Shown here: piece by piece, positions 1 to 7,992 of the stretch
Numbering within the stretch: the stretch's first letter is position 1
How the letters are laid out: each line of letters opens with the position of its first letter
Origin: Burkholderiales bacterium
GTDB lineage: Bacteria; Pseudomonadota; Gammaproteobacteria; Burkholderiales; Burkholderiaceae_C
Reading direction: 5' to 3'
Assembly (NCBI GenBank): GCA_016195825.1
Contig: JACPYV010000015.1
Location: 1-64,000 of the forward strand
Length of the DNA stretch: 64,000 bases
Made by a program: the position numbers and the translations under genes
The notes under the pieces: model-generated
Seen by the model: the letters and a program-made list of their open reading frames with translations, nothing else
Told to the model about the DNA's origin: nothing
The model's database searches: none

Positions 1-506
1 GGCGGCGCGTTCTCGATCGCTTCGGCGAACAGTCGGCCCAGCACACCGCTGGTGTGCGCCGCGAGCGCCAGCGTGCCCGCGAAGGGGCCGAGCCCGGCGC
101 TGATCAGGAGCATGGCGGCCCAGACCAGCTCCGGCACCGAGCGCAGCGCATTCAGCAGCAGCCGCGTGCCGGCGCGGGCACCGCCCTGCAGGCGGCTGGC
201 GGGCAGGGCGATGGCGATGCCCAGCAGCACGGCCAGCAACGTGCCCAGGGCCGACATTGCCAGCGTTTCCCACGCGCCGGCCACCACGCGGCTAACGAAG
301 GCCGGGTGCAGGTCGGGCGGGAAGAACTCGCGCAGAAAGCGCCCCATGCTGGCCAGCGACTCGCGCGAAGCGAACGCCGCCAGGTGCAGGTCCAGCGACA
401 GGAAGCTGGCTGCCACCAATGCAAACATGGCGACCACCAGCCAGCAGGCGCGGCAGCGGGCGCTGAACAGCGGCGGTGGCAGGCGTCGGGAGCGTTGCTG
501 CGGCAT
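1..506 (-). CDS. PhnE-like ABC permease, second subunit (3' end cut by window)
   Basis: Membrane permease of a phosphonate-type ABC importer. The reading frame opens at an ATG (506-504) and runs off the left edge of the window, so only about 168 residues are seen. They contain a hydrophobic N-terminal segment and the typical permease pattern around LLLNALRSVPELVWA and GPFAGTLALAAHTSG, which is the cytoplasmic EAA-like loop that docks on the ATPase. It begins 4 bases after the stop of the preceding permease, so the two are surely cotranscribed and probably form a heterodimeric channel. The periplasmic binding protein (PhnD type) is not in view and may lie beyond the edge. Confidence 0.8.
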   Translation of the reverse strand, partial: MPQQRSRRLPPPLFSARCRACWLVVAMFALVAASFLSLDLHLAAFASRESLASMGRFLREFFPPDLHPAFVSRVVAGAWETLAMSALGTLLAVLLGIAIALPASRLQGGARAGTRLLLNALRSVPELVWAAMLLISAGLGPFAGTLALAAHTSGVLGRLFAEAIENAP

Positions 507-510
507 GGCT

Positions 511-1338
511 TCAGCCCAGCGCGCGCCGCAGTGCGGCACTCAGTCGATCGGCCAGCGCCACCAGCGCGACGAAGACGAGCAGCATCGACGCCACCTCGCC
601 GCCGGCGAACATCTTCATCGAGCTGTCCATCTGCTGGCCCAGGCCACCGGCGCCGACAAAGCCCAGCACGACCGAGCTGCGGATGGCGCACTCCCAGCGG
701 TAGACGGTGTAGCTGGTCAGCTCGGCCGCGTTCTGGGGCAACAGGCCGTAGGCAAAGGCCTGCAACCGTGTCGAGCCGTTGCGCAGCAGCGTCTGCGTGA
801 CCTGCGCGTCGCCGCTCTCCAGGATCTCGGCGTACACCTTGCCCAGCATGCCGCCGTAGGTCAGTGCGATGGCCAACACTCCGGCCGCTGGCCCCAGGCC
901 CACGACACGCACAAAGACCAGCGCCCACACCAGCTCGGGCATGCTGCGCAGCAGGATGAGCAGCGCGCGCACGACCTGGCGCACGGCGTACGGCACGGCG
1001 GCCATGCGCCCGGCCAGGGCCGAGATCGACAGCGCCCGCGTGGCGGCCAAGGTCAGCGGCACGGCCAGCAGCAGCGCCAGCGCGACGCCGGCCGTCGCAA
1101 TGGCCACCGTGCGCCAGGTTTCGCGGGCCAGCATCCACAGGAAGTCAGCGCCGAAGGCCGGCGGCAGGAAACTGCCGACGAATCGCCCGGTGACGCGCAG
1201 CACGTCGGCCTCCAGCAGCAGCCAGGGCTTGAACTCGGTGGCGACCAGCAGTGGCCACAACAGCACCAACGCCGCGCCCGCGAGGCCCACGCGCCCCGGC
1301 CAAGCCGGATCGCGCCGCGTGCCGGCGGTCAGCGGCAT
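511..1338 (-). CDS. PhnE-like ABC permease, first subunit
   Basis: Inner-membrane permease of 275 residues, the usual PhnE length. Several membrane segments are visible, with the family pattern ILLRSMPELVWALVFVRVVG followed by GVLAIALTYGGMLGKVYAE, and GFVGAGGLGQQMDSSMKMF near the C-terminus, a typical PhnE ending. The ATG at 1338 overlaps the stop of the ATPase gene by 10 bases, indicating translational coupling. It works with the ATPase at 1329-2153 and the second permease at 1-506. The substrate is unknown: the family carries phosphonates, phosphite or related oxyanions, but this copy sits behind senA, so a selenium-related substrate is possible by context only. Confidence 0.85.
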   Translation of the reverse strand: MPLTAGTRRDPAWPGRVGLAGAALVLLWPLLVATEFKPWLLLEADVLRVTGRFVGSFLPPAFGADFLWMLARETWRTVAIATAGVALALLLAVPLTLAATRALSISALAGRMAAVPYAVRQVVRALLILLRSMPELVWALVFVRVVGLGPAAGVLAIALTYGGMLGKVYAEILESGDAQVTQTLLRNGSTRLQAFAYGLLPQNAAELTSYTVYRWECAIRSSVVLGFVGAGGLGQQMDSSMKMFAGGEVASMLLVFVALVALADRLSAALRRALG

Positions 1339-2153
1339 TGCATCACCACCGGCAGTGCCGGGGCGTCGGTCGCCGGCGGCACCGTGCCCTGCAACTCGTC
1401 CTCATGCTGGGCATAGAGCCGGGCCAGCAGGGCGGGCGTGACCTCGGCCGAGGGCAAGTCGAACATCAGCCGGCCGTCGCGCAGGCCCAGGATGCGCGGA
1501 AAATGCGCCAGCGCAGCCTCCACCTGGTGCAGCGTAGCCACCAGCGTGACACCGCGCGCGCCGGCTTCGCGCACCAGGGCCGCGATGGCGCGCTGGGCGC
1601 GGGCAGGGTCCAGTGCCGACAGCGGCTCATCCACCAGCCATAGCTGCGCGGGCGACACGAGCGCGCGCGCCAGGCCCACGCGCTGGCGCTCGCCGCCGGA
1701 CAGCCGGTCCACACGCTCGAACAGCTTGTCGCCCAGCTCGAAGGCCTCCAGCGCCTCTTCCGCAGCGGGGATGTCGACCGGGTAGAACAGCGAACGCAGC
1801 GCCGTCCACAGGCTCCAGGAAGGCAGCCGGCCGGCCAGCACGGCCGTCACGACGCGCTGGCGCGGCGGCAACGGCGGCACCTGGGGCACCAGGATGAGGC
1901 GGCCGCGCAGCCGCTGTAGCGCGCGGCGGGGCAGCGCCCAGGGCGCGGTGGCGTCAATTGCCAGGCGGCCGGCCGAGGGCGGTCGGCCGCAGGCCAGCAC
2001 TTCGAGCAGCGTCGTCTTGCCCGCACCCGAGGGCCCGATGACGGCGAGCTGCTCGCTGGCAGCGATGTCCAGGCTCAGGCCGGACAGCGCATCGGCGCTC
2101 TCGCGGCGCGCCGTCGCATGGCGGGCAGACAGGTCTTGCAGGGAAAGCTTCAC
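1329..2153 (-). CDS. PhnC-like ABC transporter ATP-binding protein
   Basis: Cytoplasmic ATPase of the importer. Walker A (GPSGAGKTTLL), the signature LSGGERQRVGLARAL and Walker B with D-loop (LWLVDEPLSALD) are all intact, and the closing H-loop region reads VATLHQVEAAL, as in PhnC. I start it at the GTG 2153-2151, giving 274 residues beginning VKLSLQDLSARH, because a longer upstream reading would run into senA. The gap to the senA stop is only 10 bases and both genes point the same way, so senA and the transporter look like one transcript. Family assignment is firm; the transported compound is not known. Confidence 0.85.
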   Translation of the reverse strand: MKLSLQDLSARHATARRESADALSGLSLDIAASEQLAVIGPSGAGKTTLLEVLACGRPPSAGRLAIDATAPWALPRRALQRLRGRLILVPQVPPLPPRQRVVTAVLAGRLPSWSLWTALRSLFYPVDIPAAEEALEAFELGDKLFERVDRLSGGERQRVGLARALVSPAQLWLVDEPLSALDPARAQRAIAALVREAGARGVTLVATLHQVEAALAHFPRILGLRDGRLMFDLPSAEVTPALLARLYAQHEDELQGTVPPATDAPALPVVMQCR

Positions 2154-2163
2154 GGCCCGGACT

Positions 2164-3321
2164 CTAGCCGGCCGCGCAGCTGCGAAAGCCCGCTGGCACG
2201 TCGTTGCGTGCAGCTGGGAAAAAATTGCGGTAGCGCGGATGGCGCATGCGCGGCTGCGAGCAGTGTGACGCGCCACGCAGCACCGGGCGGCTGTCGAACC
2301 ACGGCAAGGAATAGTCGCGGTAGGGGTGGGGCTCGAAACCGGGGAAGGGCGCGAACGGGCTGGCCGTCCATTCCCACACGTCGCCCCAGCGGAAAGCGTC
2401 GGGACACGTGCAGGCGGCGCATTCCCACTCGGCCTCGGTCGGCAGGCGCCGCCCGGCCCAGCGGCACCAGGCCTCGGCTTCGTGGCGGGTCAGATGGCAG
2501 GCGGCGAGCGCAAGCTCCAACGGTTGCCATTCGCCGTGGCGCCATTCCTGCCAGGTGCCGCCCTCACGGCGCACGTAGCGCGGCGCCTCCAGGGCACCCG
2601 CTTCGACGAAGGGAAGGTACTCGGACCAGCGTACGGCCTGGGCGTCGATGACGAATGGCGGCAGGGGCAGGTCCAAGGCCGGCGTTTCGTTGTCGAACGT
2701 GAAGCCGGCATCCGCCGGGCTGCCCAAGCGCCAGTGCCCCAGGTCGAACTCGAGGGGCACGGGCGGTGACGGCAGCGGGCGCGGCTGCCAGCGGGCGTCG
2801 GCGATGGGGATGCCCAGCCCGCGCGCCATGTAGAGCGAGGCCTCGTGGTGCATGTCCTCGTGAAGCAGCGCCAGGCGATAGAAGTAGAGCGCGTCGTCGC
2901 CATCGCCCGCCTCGCGCAGCAGCGCCAGCGTCTCGTCCAGCTGGGCGGCAAGCATGCCGCGCGTTGCCGCCGCGTCGGGCAGCGCCAGCGCCCAGCGGCT
3001 GTCGTGCGGCACGTGGCTGGAGTCATAGAGCGAATCCGCCCCGGCACGCAGGCGCGGCGTGTCTGGGCGGGCCCGTGGCCCGCACGCGCGCTCCGGGTTG
3101 CGACCCACCCAAAACTCCTGGAACCAGCCGATGTGCCCCAACTCCCACAGCGGCGGGTTGACCTCGGCACGCAGCGGCACGGCCAGGCCGGGCAGAGCCC
3201 GCTCAAAGGCGGCGAAGCTGGCCAGCGTGTCGGCCCGGCATGCCACCAGCGCCTCGGCCAGCGCCTGGGGACCACCCCGACGGGCGTCGAAGGCCGCGCG
3301 CGTTAGGCTCGCATCGTGCAT
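2164..3321 (-). CDS. senA: Selenoneine synthase SenA (EgtB-like non-heme iron enzyme)
   Basis: EgtB-family sulfoxide-synthase homologue of 385 residues. Known role of SenA: iron-dependent oxidative C-Se bond formation between hercynine and a selenosugar, leading to selenoneine. Visible: an N-terminal DinB-like helical domain with the first metal histidine in ELGHIGWFQEFW (about H63), the HX3HXE iron motif LLHEDMHHEAS (H154, H158, E160), then a formylglycine-generating-enzyme-like C-terminal domain with GRRLPTEAEWE and LRGASHCSQPRMR. The SenA rather than EgtB call rests on the adjacent SenB and SenC genes. The ATG at 3321 overlaps the start of divergent senB by 6 bases. No EgtD (hercynine-forming methyltransferase) is in the window, so hercynine must come from elsewhere. 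Confidence 0.85.
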   Translation of the reverse strand: MHDASLTRAAFDARRGGPQALAEALVACRADTLASFAAFERALPGLAVPLRAEVNPPLWELGHIGWFQEFWVGRNPERACGPRARPDTPRLRAGADSLYDSSHVPHDSRWALALPDAAATRGMLAAQLDETLALLREAGDGDDALYFYRLALLHEDMHHEASLYMARGLGIPIADARWQPRPLPSPPVPLEFDLGHWRLGSPADAGFTFDNETPALDLPLPPFVIDAQAVRWSEYLPFVEAGALEAPRYVRREGGTWQEWRHGEWQPLELALAACHLTRHEAEAWCRWAGRRLPTEAEWECAACTCPDAFRWGDVWEWTASPFAPFPGFEPHPYRDYSLPWFDSRPVLRGASHCSQPRMRHPRYRNFFPAARNDVPAGFRSCAAG

Positions 3322-4290
3322 CGTCGTGAATCCCTGGTCATCGTGACGCCGGCCCTGGCCCAGGCCAACAACGGCAATTGGCAGACGGCCCGCCGCTGGG
3401 CGCAGCTACTGCGATCAGCTTATCGCGTTCGCATCGTCGAGCGCTGCGACGGGGGCGACGACGCTCTGCTGATCGCGCTGCATGCGCGCCGGTCGGCTGA
3501 CGCCATCCAGACCTGGCGCGCTGCGCATCCGGCGCGGCCGGTCGTGCTCGTCATGACCGGTACCGACCTCTACCGCGACATCGCCACCGACGCGAGCGCC
3601 CAGCGCTCGCTGGTCCTGGCCGATGCCATCGTCGTGCTGAACGAGCTGGGCGCGCATCAGTTGCCCGCGGCACTGCGTGACAAGGCCCATGTCGTGCTGC
3701 AGTCCTGTGCCGAGCGCGCGACGCTGCAGAAACCGCGCCGGCACCTGCGCGCGTTGATGGTGGGTCATCTGCGCGACGAGAAGGACCCGCGCACCTACTG
3801 GCGCGCCGCTCGGCGCCTGGCCGACAGGCACGACATCCTGCTGGACCATGTCGGCGCGCCCCTGACCCCGGCGCTGCACGAAGAGGTGGCGGCAGTCGCC
3901 GCGGAGCTGCCAGGCTTTCGCTGGCTGGGGGGCCTGCCGCATGCGGCGGTGCGCCGCCGCATCCAGGCGGCCCATGTACTGGTGCATGCCAGCCGCCTGG
4001 AGGGTGGCGCCCACGTCGTCATCGAGGCCATCCGCAGCGGCACGCCCGTGCTGGCCTCGCGCATCGACGGCAATGTCGGCCTGCTCGGCGAGGCCTACGA
4101 GGGGGTGTTCGAGCTGGGCAACGACGCGGAGCTGGCGACCCTGCTGGCGCGTGCCCGCGACGATGTCGATATGCTTGCCTGCCTGACCGCCCAGCTGGTT
4201 CCGCGCGCGGCGCTGTTCGCGCCGGCGGCCGAGCAGGCGACGCTCCAACACCTCGTCGGCACGCTGCTGGCGCGCCACCCCAAGCCATGA
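3316..4290 (+). CDS. senB: Selenosugar synthase SenB (glycosyltransferase-like)
   Basis: Glycosyltransferase-fold protein of 324 residues. Known SenB makes a 1-seleno-sugar from selenophosphate and a UDP-sugar. Visible: the N-terminal VTPALAQANNGNWQTARRW, a signature of this family, a Rossmann-like half with VVLVMTGTDLYRDI, and a GT4-like nucleotide-sugar site in VHASRLEGGAHVVIEAI followed by SGTPVLASRIDGNVGLLG. The only reasonable start is a GTG at 3316; no in-frame ATG exists near the N-terminus. Its 3' end overlaps senC by ATGA, so the two are translationally coupled. The 5' end overlaps divergent senA, leaving no separate intergenic promoter region. Confidence 0.87.
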   Translation: MHRRESLVIVTPALAQANNGNWQTARRWAQLLRSAYRVRIVERCDGGDDALLIALHARRSADAIQTWRAAHPARPVVLVMTGTDLYRDIATDASAQRSLVLADAIVVLNELGAHQLPAALRDKAHVVLQSCAERATLQKPRRHLRALMVGHLRDEKDPRTYWRAARRLADRHDILLDHVGAPLTPALHEEVAAVAAELPGFRWLGGLPHAAVRRRIQAAHVLVHASRLEGGAHVVIEAIRSGTPVLASRIDGNVGLLGEAYEGVFELGNDAELATLLARARDDVDMLACLTAQLVPRAALFAPAAEQATLQHLVGTLLARHPKP

Positions 4291-5372
4291 ACACGCCTGC
4301 TTGTCCCGTCCCCTCGGCCGAACCCCGTCTCACGTCGCTGTCGCATGGCGGAGGCTGCGGCTGCAAGATCGCGCCGGGCGTGTTGTCCGAGATCCTCAAG
4401 GGCACGGCCGCCATGCCCATCCCCAAAGAGCTGCTCGTGGGCATAGAGACGGCCGACGACGCGGCTGTCTACCAGCTCAACGACGAGCAAGCGCTTATCG
4501 CGACGACCGACTTTTTCATGCCCATCGTCGACGACCCCTTCGACTTCGGGCGAATCGCCGCGACCAACGCGATCAGCGACGTCTACGCGATGGGGGGGCG
4601 GCCCATCCTGGCGCTGGCCCTGGTGGGCATGCCCATCAACGTGCTGTCCACGCAGACCATCGGCCGCGTGCTGGAAGGCGGCGCGTCGGTCTGCCGCACG
4701 GCCGGCATTCCCATCGCCGGCGGCCACACCATCGACTCGGTGGAAGCTATCTACGGCCTGGTGGCGCTGGGGCTGGTGCACCCGAAGCGCGTGAAGCGCA
4801 ATGCCGACGCGCGCCCGGGCGACGTGCTCGTGCTGGGCAAGCCGCTGGGCGTGGGCGTCATGAGCGCGGCGCTCAAGAAGGAGCAGCTCGGGGCCGAGGG
4901 CTATGACCGCATGATCGCCATGACCACGAAGTTGAACACGCCTGGCCCGGATCTCGCCGCACTGCCCGGCGTGCATGCGCTGACGGATGTGACCGGCTTC
5001 GGCCTGGCCGGCCATGCGCTGGAGTTGGCCCGTGCTGCATGTGGAGGCGCGGGCTGCACGGTGGAGCTGGACTGGCGCGCGGTGCCGCTGCTGCCCGGCG
5101 TGCGCGAGCTGGCGCAGCGGGGCTTCGTCACGGGCGCCTCGGGCCGCAATTGGACGGGCTATGGCGACGACATCGAGCTGCCGGCCGCCTTCGCCGCCGA
5201 GGACCGGGCGCTGCTGACCGACCCGCAGACCAGCGGCGGCCTGCTGGTGTCCTGCGAGCCCGGTGTGGTGGACGCGGTGCTGGCGCTGTTCGCAAGCCAC
5301 GGCTTTGAGACGGCCGCCGTGGTCGGGCGCGTCGTGGCCGCCGGGAGCAGGCCGCTGCAGGTGCAGGGCTGA
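4287..5372 (+). CDS. senC: Selenophosphate synthetase SenC (SelD family)
   Basis: ATP-dependent selenide-to-selenophosphate enzyme of 361 residues, the normal SelD length. The catalytic segment SHGGGCGCKIAP holds the Cys (about C24) and Lys (about K27) that match C17 and K20 of E. coli SelD. Other SelD hallmarks follow: ATTDFFMPIVDDPFDFG, AATNAISDVYAMGG, AGGHTID, DVTGFGLAGHALE and TDPQTSGGLL. It starts in an ATGA overlap with senB, so it supplies selenophosphate to SenB. It could equally serve selenoprotein or selenouridine synthesis; sequence alone does not separate SelD from SenC, and the name is chosen from operon context. A CGGCGC/GCGCCG hairpin lies just after the stop (5373-5386), without a T tract. 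Confidence 0.85.
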   Translation: MNTPACPVPSAEPRLTSLSHGGGCGCKIAPGVLSEILKGTAAMPIPKELLVGIETADDAAVYQLNDEQALIATTDFFMPIVDDPFDFGRIAATNAISDVYAMGGRPILALALVGMPINVLSTQTIGRVLEGGASVCRTAGIPIAGGHTIDSVEAIYGLVALGLVHPKRVKRNADARPGDVLVLGKPLGVGVMSAALKKEQLGAEGYDRMIAMTTKLNTPGPDLAALPGVHALTDVTGFGLAGHALELARAACGGAGCTVELDWRAVPLLPGVRELAQRGFVTGASGRNWTGYGDDIELPAAFAAEDRALLTDPQTSGGLLVSCEPGVVDAVLALFASHGFETAAVVGRVVAAGSRPLQVQG

Positions 5373-5387
5373 CGGCGCGAGCGCCGC

Positions 5388-5777
5388 TCAGAACCGGTAG
5401 CAGTGGTCTGGCTGCGCGTCGCCCGCGGTGGTCTGCACGCTGGACGCTGCGACCGTTGCACCGGGGTAGGCCCCTCGCTGGCAGGCGATCAACGCCTCGC
5501 GGCTGCCGTCCACGCCCTGCTCGATGTACGACTTTCGGGGCTCCAGCCGCAGCGTCGAGTTGCGCGGCTGCGGGATTGACGCCATTGCAGCTTGGGGGAG
5601 GCGACCCGCCGATGGCGGCAGCCGCAAATCCAAAGCTTGGCGGCGATCGGCACGAGCGGCCGGCGACTCCGCCAGCGACGCCGCAATGGGCAGGTCCTGC
5701 GGCATCGCCTGCCCCGGCAGCGCCGCGATCATCGCGGTGAGGACTGCAGCAAGAGGCAGTCTTGCTCGACGGATCAC
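5388..5777 (-). CDS. Small secreted protein of unknown function, end of MSHA operon
   Basis: A 129-residue protein that I do not recognise. It has a basic start and hydrophobic core typical of a Sec signal (RRARLPLAAVLTAMIAALPGQAM), then a polar, proline-rich body and two cysteines near the C-terminus (LIACQRG and DHCYRF) that could form a disulfide. It starts with GTG at 5777, overlapping the mshL stop as GTGA, so it is coupled to the pilus secretin and is the last gene of the operon. By position it may be a periplasmic accessory of the secretin; that is inference only. It ends 15 bases from the convergent senC stop. Confidence 0.6.
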   Translation of the reverse strand: MIRRARLPLAAVLTAMIAALPGQAMPQDLPIAASLAESPAARADRRQALDLRLPPSAGRLPQAAMASIPQPRNSTLRLEPRKSYIEQGVDGSREALIACQRGAYPGATVAASSVQTTAGDAQPDHCYRF

Positions 5778-7582
5778 TTCGGCGGCGAGGCGGCCGCGCC
5801 GTCCAGGCGGATCACGCGGCGGGACCGCTGCTCGGTGTCGTCCAGCGACTCGCTGACGAGGCGGTTGTGCTGCTCCCAGTCCTCGGCACTGCGGATGATG
5901 CTGGGCTTGATGAGGACGACCAGCTCGCGCTTGCGGCCGTTGTTGGCGCGGTTGCCGAACAGCATGGACGTCAGCGCGTTGCTATCGGCGCCGGGCAGGC
6001 CGGAGCCGCGCCGCGTCGCCTCCATCTGCATCAGGCCGCCGATGGCGACGATCTGGCCGTCGGGGATGCGCACGACCGTGTCGGTCTCGTTGACGCTGGC
6101 GCTGGCCAGCGGCAGGCGGAAGTTGCCTACCGAGCCCAGGTCCACCTGCTTGATCTTCTCGCTGACGCTGGATACCGACGGGTGGATGTGCAGCGTGATC
6201 ATGTCGGCTGCGTCGATCTGCGGCGTCACGTCCAGCGCGATGCCGCTGAAAAAGGGTGTCAGCGTCAACGTGGGGATCTGATTGGTCGTGCTGGTCGAGC
6301 CGGTGCCGCCCGTGCCGGTGCCGCTGTTGCTGCCGCTGATGCCTGTGATGAAGTAGTCGTCGGTGCCGACCTTGAGCACGGCCTTCTGGTTGTTCAGCGT
6401 GGCAATGCGCGGGCTGGACAGGATCTGCGTGTCGCCGTGGCTTTCGATGAAGCTCAGCAGCGCCTGGAAGCCGCCGCGCGACAGCGCAAGGCCGAAGCTG
6501 CCGCCGCCGGCCGAGGGGAGGGGGATGAGGTCAGACCAGGACGGATTCTGCGTGCCGCTGGACAGCGTCGGCAGGCCGCGCGTGTTGCTCACCAGCGGGT
6601 TGATGATGCTGTTGACGCCGCTGGGGATGGACGGGTTGACGCTGGTCTGACCGATGGCACCACGGTCGCCGATGCGCGACCAGTCGATGCCGCTCTGGTA
6701 GCCCTCGCGCAGCTCGACCTCCACGATTTTGGCCTCCAGCATGACCTGGCGCTCGACGGCAATGCGCGTCGCCTTGAGCCAGGCATCGACGTGGCGCAAC
6801 TCCTCAGGCATGGCGCGCACGGCGACGGTGCCGGTCTGCGGGCTGGTGATGACGGCACGGCCTTCGCCGGTACCGACCAGCGCCTTCAGCGCCGCGGTCG
6901 TCTCGGCCCAGAAGTCGCTCGCGACCTTGGTGCTGAGCTGGCTGCTTTCCTGCTGCTGAACGGTGGTCGTGCTGCCGCCCGAGCTGCTGCCGCTGGCCTG
7001 GCCGCCACCGCCGCTGCCACTGCCACTGCCGTTGGCGTTGCCGGCCGGCGCGGCGCCCGAGCTGACGCGCACCTCGCTGCGACCGCTGCGCTGCAGTGCC
7101 AGCGCGTTGATGGTGAACACGCGGGTCTGTAGCGTGGGCGGGAAGACAGTGATGCGCCGGCCCTCCAGCGTGTAGTCGAAGCCATAGACCTCGCGGATGG
7201 AGTCCAGCGACTCGCGCAGCGTGACGCCTTTGAGCGTGACCGACAGCGTGCCCGACACGGCCGGGTGCACCAGCATGCTGTAGCGGGTGTCGCTGACCAG
7301 GGACAAGAAGACGTCGCGGGCCGGAGCACCGTTGACGATGAGGTCGAAGCGCGGTTCGGGCGGAAGCGCGGGGGGCGGCGCCGGCACGGGCACAGGCTGG
7401 GCAGGCATGGCAGGCGCGGACGCGGCGACTGCCGGCGGTGCGGCCCGCTGAGCCTGCAGCGCCTCGCGCAGCGCCTGGCTGGGCTGGGCCACCTGCAGCG
7501 GCTTGTCGGCACAACCCGCCAGCAGTGCGGCGGCGGCGCTCAGCAAGAGGATGCGCTGCACGTGAGGGACGGGGGCCTTCAT
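5774..7582 (-). CDS. mshL: MSHA-type pilus outer-membrane secretin MshL
   Basis: Outer-membrane secretin of 602 residues through which the pilus exits. The start gives a lipoprotein signal with lipobox LLAGC (Cys about 24). A short-repeat N-terminal region (about 120-220) with the STN-like pattern SVTLKGVTLRESLDSI is followed by a Gly/Ser-rich linker, then the secretin core with VERQVMLEAKIVEVELREGY, SSPRIATLNNQKAVLKVG and the closing IPDGQIVAIGGLM and GRKRELVVLIKPSII. The ATG at 7582 overlaps the mshK stop (ATGA); a longer upstream reading is ruled out by that junction. The Gly/Ser linker codes for a low-complexity stretch near 6965-7060. Confidence 0.9.
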   Translation of the reverse strand: MKAPVPHVQRILLLSAAAALLAGCADKPLQVAQPSQALREALQAQRAAPPAVAASAPAMPAQPVPVPAPPPALPPEPRFDLIVNGAPARDVFLSLVSDTRYSMLVHPAVSGTLSVTLKGVTLRESLDSIREVYGFDYTLEGRRITVFPPTLQTRVFTINALALQRSGRSEVRVSSGAAPAGNANGSGSGSGGGGQASGSSSGGSTTTVQQQESSQLSTKVASDFWAETTAALKALVGTGEGRAVITSPQTGTVAVRAMPEELRHVDAWLKATRIAVERQVMLEAKIVEVELREGYQSGIDWSRIGDRGAIGQTSVNPSIPSGVNSIINPLVSNTRGLPTLSSGTQNPSWSDLIPLPSAGGGSFGLALSRGGFQALLSFIESHGDTQILSSPRIATLNNQKAVLKVGTDDYFITGISGSNSGTGTGGTGSTSTTNQIPTLTLTPFFSGIALDVTPQIDAADMITLHIHPSVSSVSEKIKQVDLGSVGNFRLPLASASVNETDTVVRIPDGQIVAIGGLMQMEATRRGSGLPGADSNALTSMLFGNRANNGRKRELVVLIKPSIIRSAEDWEQHNRLVSESLDDTEQRSRRVIRLDGAAASPPK

Positions 7583-7992
7583 GGCTTCTCCTTGGATTTC
7601 TTGACGCCGGAGGCCGGGACGGGCGGGGGCGCAGGCAGGCGCTTCTCGACGACGCCGTACAGCGGCTCGCGCTTGAGCTGGCCAGCCTCGCGCAGCCAGA
7701 CGGCTTGCTCGGTGATGCGTTCGATGCGGGCGCCGTCCAGCAGCTCGCCGACGCCGTAGCGCCGGCCGCGCTGCACGACGTAAGCTCGGCCGTTGGCAAA
7801 GACGACCTGGCGGATGGCGTTGTCGACGGGATCGGTACCCGCAGCGGCCGAGGCAGCGGATGCCGCAGTGGCCGCGGCGATGGCGCTGCGCAGGGCAGGC
7901 GGCCAGGCGGTGGGGTCGCGCGCCGCGTCGTCGGCCGCCCACGCAGGGAGGCAGGCCAGCAGCAGCGCCGCCCGGAGCAGGTGCTGGGTCAT
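7579..7992 (-). CDS. mshK: MSHA pilus biogenesis protein MshK-like
   Basis: Protein of 137 residues with a clear signal peptide ending near PAWA-AD and a periplasmic body. The part VVFANGRAYVVQRGRRYGVGELLDGARIERI resembles the small PilP/GspC-like domain that links inner-membrane assembly proteins to the secretin. An alanine-rich stretch (about residues 38-52) precedes it and a Lys/Pro-rich tail closes it. Position between mshJ and mshL, with ATGA overlaps on both sides, supports the MshK assignment more than sequence does, since this family is poorly conserved. Confidence 0.65.
   Translation of the reverse strand: MTQHLLRAALLLACLPAWAADDAARDPTAWPPALRSAIAAATAASAASAAAGTDPVDNAIRQVVFANGRAYVVQRGRRYGVGELLDGARIERITEQAVWLREAGQLKREPLYGVVEKRLPAPPPVPASGVKKSKEKP

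Noticed and set aside
4095-5300. Minus-strand frame across senB and senC
   Set aside because: No recognisable domain, and it lies opposite two well-conserved enzymes.
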